Notes under the pieces: model-generated
Database searches by the model: none
What the model saw: the letters and a program-made list of their open reading frames with translations, nothing else
What the model was told of the DNA's origin: nothing
From: GCA-2688265 sp964527395
GTDB lineage: Archaea > Nanobdellota > Nanobdellia > Woesearchaeales > GW2011-AR9
NCBI GenBank assembly: GCA_964527395.1
Contig: CAZGQD010000046.1
Coordinates: 1 to 10,481 of the forward strand
DNA length: 10,481 nt
Direction of reading: 5' to 3'
Shown: positions 10,436 to 10,481 of the stretch, piece by piece
Position numbering within the stretch: the stretch's first letter is position 1
Layout: every line of letters starts with the position of its first letter
Program-made: the position numbers and the translations under genes

Positions 10436-10481
10436 TCGCTAAAATACTCTTCTCAAAATTCAGCAGTTTTGACTTAAGAAT

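Overview
The window is about 10.5 kb of AT-rich archaeal DNA, most likely from a DPANN-type archaeon (Woesearchaeota/Pacearchaeota-like; the rank is an inference). Archaeal signs seen directly are BRE/TATA promoters placed so that transcription would begin at or next to the start codon (leaderless mRNAs), two tRNA genes carrying bulge-helix-bulge introns, a HIT/HIT-like pair, a DHH phosphoesterase, and very small membrane proteins.

Layout. 1-70: probable tail of a gene entering from the left. 129-502: a small ORF followed by an overlapping uncharacterised ORF, ending in a field of TTGGTA/CCAAG repeats and four GTAC motifs at exact 10-bp spacing. 584-1608: three tandem, related, glycine-zipper membrane proteins, each with its own promoter. 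Two of these promoters, and that of the next gene, share an identical 16-nt block. The first paralogue is cut by an in-frame TAG just before the conserved C-terminal WFPE motif. 1658-3210: two HIT-fold proteins that have lost the catalytic histidine and carry acidic tails, separated by a structured intergenic element (A). 3270-3746: a larger glycine-rich membrane protein. 3757-4099, minus strand: tRNA-Ile(UAU) followed by tRNA-Gly(GCC), each apparently with two introns, including one in each T arm. 4153-4269: an element bounded by a perfect 16-bp inverted repeat (C). 4390-5925: an NAD(P)H-hydrate dehydratase domain fused to a charged coiled coil and a histone-H1-like lysine tail. 5974-6507: short putative lipoprotein, converging with a DHH/DHHA1 phosphoesterase (minus). 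7663-7930: a second structured element (B) sharing sequence blocks with A. 8021-8635: a voltage-sensor-only membrane protein with a Lys/Ser-rich N-terminus. 8679-9555, minus: two separately promoted stand-alone receiver-domain proteins. 9689-10435, minus: a protein weakly resembling the C-terminal half of a GT-B glycosyltransferase.

The genes do not form one pathway. Most are single-gene transcription units with their own promoter. NnrD repairs damaged NAD(P)H, DHH cleaves a phosphodiester or phosphoanhydride substrate, the receivers relay a signal from kinases encoded elsewhere, and the rest is lineage-specific membrane or unknown material. The most notable observations are the multi-intron tRNA pair, the A/B structured-element family, the glycine-zipper paralogue array with its interrupted member, the degenerate HIT pair, and the NnrD/H1-tail fusion.
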